A stretch of 64,000 bases of DNA, taken from positions 1,178,001-1,242,000 of the forward strand of contig CAUJRU010000137.1 of assembly GCA_963277665.1 (NCBI GenBank), read 5' to 3'. The notes beneath the pieces were generated by a model. The model ran no database searches. It saw only the letters and a list, made by a program, of their open reading frames with translations, and was not told the DNA's origin. Shown piece after piece: positions 59,061-64,000 of the stretch. Made by a program: the position numbers and the translations under genes. The DNA comes from Viscum album. Lineage: Eukaryota > Streptophyta > Magnoliopsida > Santalales > Viscaceae. Position 1 is the first letter of the stretch. Each line of letters begins with the position of its first letter.

Positions 59061-59584
59061 TTAGCCACCTATGAGTTGGGTTCACCTTAGAACTTGAGGG
59101 GTATCTATTTCTGAAATTCATGTAAGGAACTGAGCCTACATGTGTCCTCTACCTGTATCATCGATAGTAACTGCAAACCAATGGGTAGTTGTATTTCTAG
59201 GACACTTACTGAAGGTTCCATCTCATGAAACGATCCATATACCAAAGCCTCATGACTCTATGGACCATCCTCATGGTTATGGACTGGAATCCTGGCTGGC
59301 TGTCTTCATAGAGGAATCTGGAAAGAGAATCAAGATGAACCATGATCAATAAGTTGTACCTGGTGAGCTGACACAGAAGATATCAAGAGAAAAACATTTC
59401 CAAAACACATGCAATAGGGGTTTTTGTGTACTGAGTTTGAAAACAGATTTTAGTGTCCTCATGTATGGATATGTTAGCCTCCGCACCAACACTAGACTCT
59501 CTACCCTAAAATATGAACTCAAAACACTTATCACTATTGCCTCATAACAAATACAGACTCTTAGTTCTTCTGGTAGAACTGACC

Positions 59585-59598
59585 GCCCTCTTATACAA
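59585..59598 (-). promoter_or_regulatory. Gypsy-D primer-binding site, degenerate
   Basis: The minus strand reads TTGTATAAGAGGGC 3 bp after the LTR end, where TTGGTATCAGAGC is expected. Position is exact, sequence match partial. Confidence 0.45.
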
Positions 59599-59601
59599 CT
59601 T

Positions 59602-62556
59602 TGTAACAACCCATCCCCTAGGGCCCATGTTGTGACTACCCCAAACCCACCTTCGATAGACTGGGGGATGGTTACTAGCATTGGAAAGGCATATCCCAAA
59701 AAGGGAAGGTATTTCCTTTAAAACTATACACACACAGACATAGAATACTGTAAAAAAACAAAAAGGAAATAATGTAGTACAACCCCCACAATGTACCACC
59801 ACTGAGAGTAAAAGGTGTAAATTGAAAGTAATGGGGTGCCAGAATACAAGACCAACTGAAAGGAAAGTGTATAAAAAGAAGTACAAGCTCCGAAGGTCAT
59901 CTGTCAAGGATCGTACCTGAAGGGTAGGTACAACTCACTGTTGGATGTCATTGCATCACACCACATCTATTGATACGCCTCCAAGCACCATCTAGCCCTG
60001 GATCCCCAAAGTCACAGTAAAATTTTCCTATCATCTTCAAAAGACACAATAGGTGTGGGTGAAGCCCATACAATGGTGAGTATAACAATACTCAGTACGG
60101 ACCCTGATACTAACTCGGGTCTCATTGAAATCCCCAAAGGAAGAATACCACAAACCAAGATCTCAAAGTAAAGCACAATGAAAAAGACACAGATCACATA
60201 GGTATAAATTAAGTATAGAAGTAAGGATGATTATTCATAAGGATAGGTCATATTATTCTATTAAGAAGCTCTACTATTGATCTATGAAGGGTCGCTCTTA
60301 TGCTGATCAATGAAGGGTCGCTCTTCATTCTTCACATCACAACCAGCCAATGGATTCCCACAAAAATAACACATAATTCCCAGAAAATCTAATCATAAAA
60401 TATTATATCATAACTCAACCTCCACTAAGTCCCACATATAGTAACCGAAAGTACCATCTTGTCGTAAGGGTCCCAACGCAACAGACGGTGCATCGAACAG
60501 ACACCCAGTTTGTAAGATATGGCCATTTTGTAAAAAGGCCTCGGTTGGATTCGAGTCTGATCCAACACAGCCATATGCCAACCTCCGTAAAAACTCACTT
60601 AGAGTATCTCAGAAGGACCACCTCGTCACAGGGGTCCTCGTACCATAGACAACGCTGCTCAGTCTTTAAGTTATTGACGTTTTTTCAAAAAAGGGACGGT
60701 TGGGTCTGGGTCCAGTCTGACACGACCCGGCCTGGGGTCTACCAACCCAAACTGAGTCCACCAAACTGACCTGGACCCAGCCTGGCCTGGGTCTGGTCCA
60801 TTAGGTCATGGGACCATTGGTCAGTGGGTCCGACCTGCTCTCAGAAACCCATCTCGCTGAGGTAGGCCGACTTCTCTAGCCCAGACATGACTCAACTGCA
60901 TCCAGTTCGTCGCCTGGTGGTGTTAGCTGGTGCCACATCTCCTTGTGATTGGTCTACATAAAGGACTAGATCAGTCCATCCGGACTTGGATCTTCCATGT
61001 CTATTTCATCCAGTATGGCCAGCAGGGGGCTGACTCTTCCATCTACACGTGGTCGACGGACCACGTTCCTCCAGCGCAACTAGCGGCACCAACGTAGGCC
61101 ACCCCTCCATACAGTGTCGTTCGGAATTACACTTCATGATGACATTGCCATTTGGCTGTGGATCTCTTCCATCAGGGTGTGCCAATGGGTGCGATGCCTC
61201 CCTCCACCCGTGACTGCCGCCATGGGCCCCCACCGGCCACTGCCACAAGCGGTTGCTTATGCGGGCCAAGGAAGTTGCTCTGGTGATCCATTTCTCGAAC
61301 CGTCTACACCTACATGTCTGTAGGGATTCCACCTTCACTATAACGGCCTCAGACATTCCTTGCCATAATTTTTGAGAATTTCATCCATGAAGAACTCACA
61401 AGAACATGTAAGGTAGGGGAGTGATTCCATGTTCGTTTCAGCCCACGCCCTTTTCCTTAGAGGTGTATAATCAAATGGAGGTTTGGGATTTCAACACATT
61501 AATCTACCCCACCATTCATGTCCCCAAATTTAAAAAACCTATTGCAAGAACACATGATCCACAAATCAACCTAGTCGTGGGTTGATCAGCATTCTTTATT
61601 TTAGAATGAAGAACTGGGAAAGAGCATCAATCACAAAGAAATCATAACCCCTACCTCATTTCATGTTCATTTCTATACCATTCTTTCCTCGAGGGTTCAA
61701 TAGGTTGACATCGCTCGTCACTTCCCATCTTCGTTCTTTGAGGTAGGTCAAAGTCAATGATGCTCCTCCAGTGTTCATCATTCTTCGTTGGAGAGGAAAT
61801 TCATCAGAGGTTTTTTAGAGATTTTCACACGGTTTAATTTCCAACTATCCAACATGTTAGCTAATTAAAAAGGGAACACGTTGCATCGTTTCTGTTACAC
61901 TGCAACATTGCGTCATTATGATGTTTCATTTATGAAACAGAATTGCTATTATGCAATATCTTAACAATCCATCAAGGGGATTCCATTAATGTGCCTCATC
62001 ATTGCCTCTTCACCACACCATAGCGTCATCGTCTACCATTCAACCTTTGAGAAAAGAAATAAAATAACTTTTGTAAAGTTATTTTATTATTTTACAATAA
62101 GTAAAAAAATAAATTTTCCATCCAACCCTTATAGGTCAATGTTATGTTTTTTCTAGGTGAATCCTGACGTTTTGAGTTCAACGGTGCCCTCATATTTTCA
62201 ATCTATGCACCAGTTCAAAAGTTAGAAAAACCTGATCACATGTTTATTTAAATGAACACTAAAAATAGTTCAAAAATTGAAATTCACCCTAGACCCACAT
62301 CAGTCGAAGTTAGGCTATGCCTAAGGGGGTCAAGCCCTCACAAGCTCAATAGTACTCTTGGATTTTCAATCATAGTTACAATTTATGAGTTATAAAGGTT
62401 TTAAAAAATAATAATTGTTATGTAATTATTTTATTTACATCCAAAAACTAACTTCCATTGTTGGTTCATGTCGGCCAATGTTAGGATCTGCCTAAGGAAA
62501 GCATACCCTCATGAGCTCAGTAGTGGTCATAGATTTTTAATCTGAGTCACTGAATA
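59602..62556 (-). repeat. Gypsy-D 5' LTR, truncated at its outer end
   Basis: Collinear with 52512 to about 55458. Shared landmarks are ACACACACAGACATRG, TGAAGGGTCGCTCTTC, GTTACTCCACCTT-like blocks and GGTTTGGGATTTCAAC. Similarity ends within 'GAGTCACTGAATAG' at about 62556. The last 360 bp present in the partner (55459-55818) have no counterpart. A second element inserting here, with its far end outside the window, or a deletion, would explain it. Confidence 0.8.
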
Positions 62557-64000
62557 GCCATTGAATGAGGATAATATTCATTGTTAATATATATAATTTT
62601 CATGTGATTTATTATTCATAAACACCATTTTAGTGCATTTAACACTTTGAACATTATTTCATATTACAATTGTAATTCCTTCTAAAAATACACTATTAAA
62701 TGGTACATTTTTTTAACATAATTTAAAGTACCCAATGATATTGATTTTATTTTCATATTTAATTTTAAGGTTTCTCATTAAATTGTTAAAAATTCATAAT
62801 TTTGGAGTACTTGAAGATTCTTATTGGAAGACTACCAAAGTTAGCCTTGAACAAACAACATTCTAGGTGAAGTGAACTGGACATCATCCCAATAAAACTA
62901 TTGTATCAGTCAATATAAAAGCCCAATAATTATGAAAATTTAAATGAAGATATAGGAAATAATGGGGAACATTTCATTTGGAATTGGTAGAAGCTAATTC
63001 TGACGTTTTAATGGAGTTCAAGGTGGTCCAAGTTGGAGATAAAATTTCGGGCCAGATTCTACAACCCAAAAAAATATCCCACCATTTTCTACATATCTCA
63101 TAAACCATAACATAATTTTGGCTAAAACTTTACATAAGGTTGGGGTACATCCTATTATTAATTTTATTATTCTATAGACCACTTTAATTCTTCCATATAG
63201 AAGCTAATATTGGTTCTTCTGTTTGGTGGATGCAAGTTGGCTGCCACCTCGAGTCAAGAGTGGAAAAGTCTAAGTTCCACAAGCTTTCCACCACCCTATG
63301 CCATCCATAATCAAGTGGGATGTCTTTAACTATTGGATTATTGACACAAGGCTCATAAAATTCTTATTTAATGAATTTATTTGGAGTATTTAGGGATATT
63401 TGGTGCTTACATTCATTTTAGTGTTATGCTACAGCTTTGTGTTTGTAATCACATTTCTTTCTCATGTAAGTTGTTCAATTCACCTTAGTTCTTAATAAAA
63501 GTTCTTCCTTTCCTCTTATTCTGTTCTTAAAAATATCACGTTTATACCTTTTCCTAAAGGTGTCATTTTATTTACACCATAACTTGTAAAATTTATCACA
63601 CAACGGTGGAGTGATCGTGATTTTGTTGTTTTTACTTATTTAATTCAACCCTCTTAAGTCTACTTCCCGATTCTGTTGAGAACATGTCATCAATGGAGAG
63701 GTAACTTCATTATGGGTTGATCAAAGGGAGTATCAAGGGGATGGATTGAATGTTATTTCTCACTCTCTAAATGATTATTATCTTCTTTTATTTGAGTTTC
63801 TTTTATTCAATCTCTTCCATATTGAATTTATTCACCCCACTTTTATGTGCTAATAAGATCCTTTACCTTGGAGTGCTCATGAAAATGATCCTACAAGTGT
63901 ATAGGTGATTAGAATGTTTTTTTGAAGGTTTTTTACTAGTAAGTGATGATGTTATATTTAATTCATTGAATGAATCCTTCTCGAGTTAATGAAATTTAAA
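62557..64000. other. Unrecognised sequence abutting the truncated LTR
   Basis: AT-rich, no coding domain recognised. It opens TGAATAGCCATTG. An LTR-like 3' character appears near 63420-63530: T-rich tracts, CTTAATAAAAG (a poly(A)-signal-type AATAAA at 63490) and TTCTTCCTTTCC. This could be the R/U5 part of an LTR whose remainder lies beyond the window. This is an inference from composition only. Confidence 0.35.

Larger units (their letters stand above)
52512..62556 (-). mobile_element. Gypsy-D: Ty3/gypsy element with 3.3-kb LTRs, outer LTR truncated
   Basis: Minus-strand order is 5' LTR (59602 to about 62556), a weak primer-binding site, Gag, protease, a shortened reverse transcriptase, RNase H, integrase, a chromodomain-like tail, polypurine tract, and 3' LTR (52512-55818). 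The two LTRs are collinear and differ at about a fifth of positions by eye. CpG is better preserved here than in the other elements, which suggests a later insertion. The left flank is gypsy-C pol. The right LTR stops about 360 bp short of full length against unrelated DNA, so no target duplication can be checked. Confidence 0.85.

Noticed and set aside
1..64000. CRISPR arrays, tRNA, rRNA, bacterial-type operons, defence systems
   Set aside because: No regularly spaced repeats with unique spacers and no recognisable RNA-gene boxes; the window is plant transposon DNA throughout.

Overview
The window reads as transposable-element-dense intergenic DNA from a large-genome flowering plant. It is AT-rich and visibly poor in CpG. 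It has plant-type LTR retrotransposons primed by initiator-Met tRNA, an En/Spm (CACTA) DNA transposon, and spliced transposase genes with GT-AG introns. I cannot name the species. No intact host gene, tRNA, rRNA or CRISPR array is visible. Nearly every coding trace is a decayed transposon gene.

Left half (about 1-34,000): a nest of insertions. A decayed Ty1/copia element (copia-1, minus strand) occupies about 2.6-6.6 kb. A second copia (copia-2, minus strand) is split: its integrase part lies at about 7.0-9.3 kb and its Gag part at 32.6-33.7 kb. The split is caused by an LTR element, here called Retro-A, at 9318-32578, minus strand, with a perfect 5-bp target duplication TATAC. Retro-A has two LTRs of about 3.3 kb and only 197 bp between them. 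Its left LTR is split by a 16.4-kb CACTA transposon at 10919-27333, with a perfect 3-bp duplication AGA and imperfect terminal repeats starting CACTAC. The CACTA itself carries older debris, including a Ty3/gypsy fragment and a possible second CACTA-type terminus.

The CACTA is the most complete system here. From left to right it has a terminal repeat, a dense array of inverted subterminal motifs (TTTATCAGYGCT), a GC-rich first exon like the control region of maize Spm, a broken TNPD-type transposase (15541-18772), and a multi-exon TNPA-like/Ulp1-protease gene (18885-22188) whose expected catalytic Cys codon reads Phe. Long non-coding filler and a matching right subterminal array and terminal repeat follow. 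The transposase would bind the subterminal motifs and cut at the ends, but this copy cannot make it.

Right half (about 34,000-64,000): four Ty3/gypsy layers. Gypsy-B (35467-46813, plus) has 2.4-kb LTRs bearing two 50-bp minisatellites, degenerate gag-pol, and a GC-richer LINE-like insertion. Gypsy-E is a trace at about 47.4 kb. Gypsy-C (about 49.7-52.5 kb, minus) is cut off exactly where the LTR of gypsy-D begins. Gypsy-D (52512 to about 62556, minus) has 3.3-kb LTRs, gag, protease, a reverse transcriptase lacking its catalytic core, RNase H and integrase. Its outer LTR ends early at about 62556, against unrecognised DNA that runs to the window edge.

All percentages and alignments are by eye. 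Family names rest on motif recognition, not on database searches.
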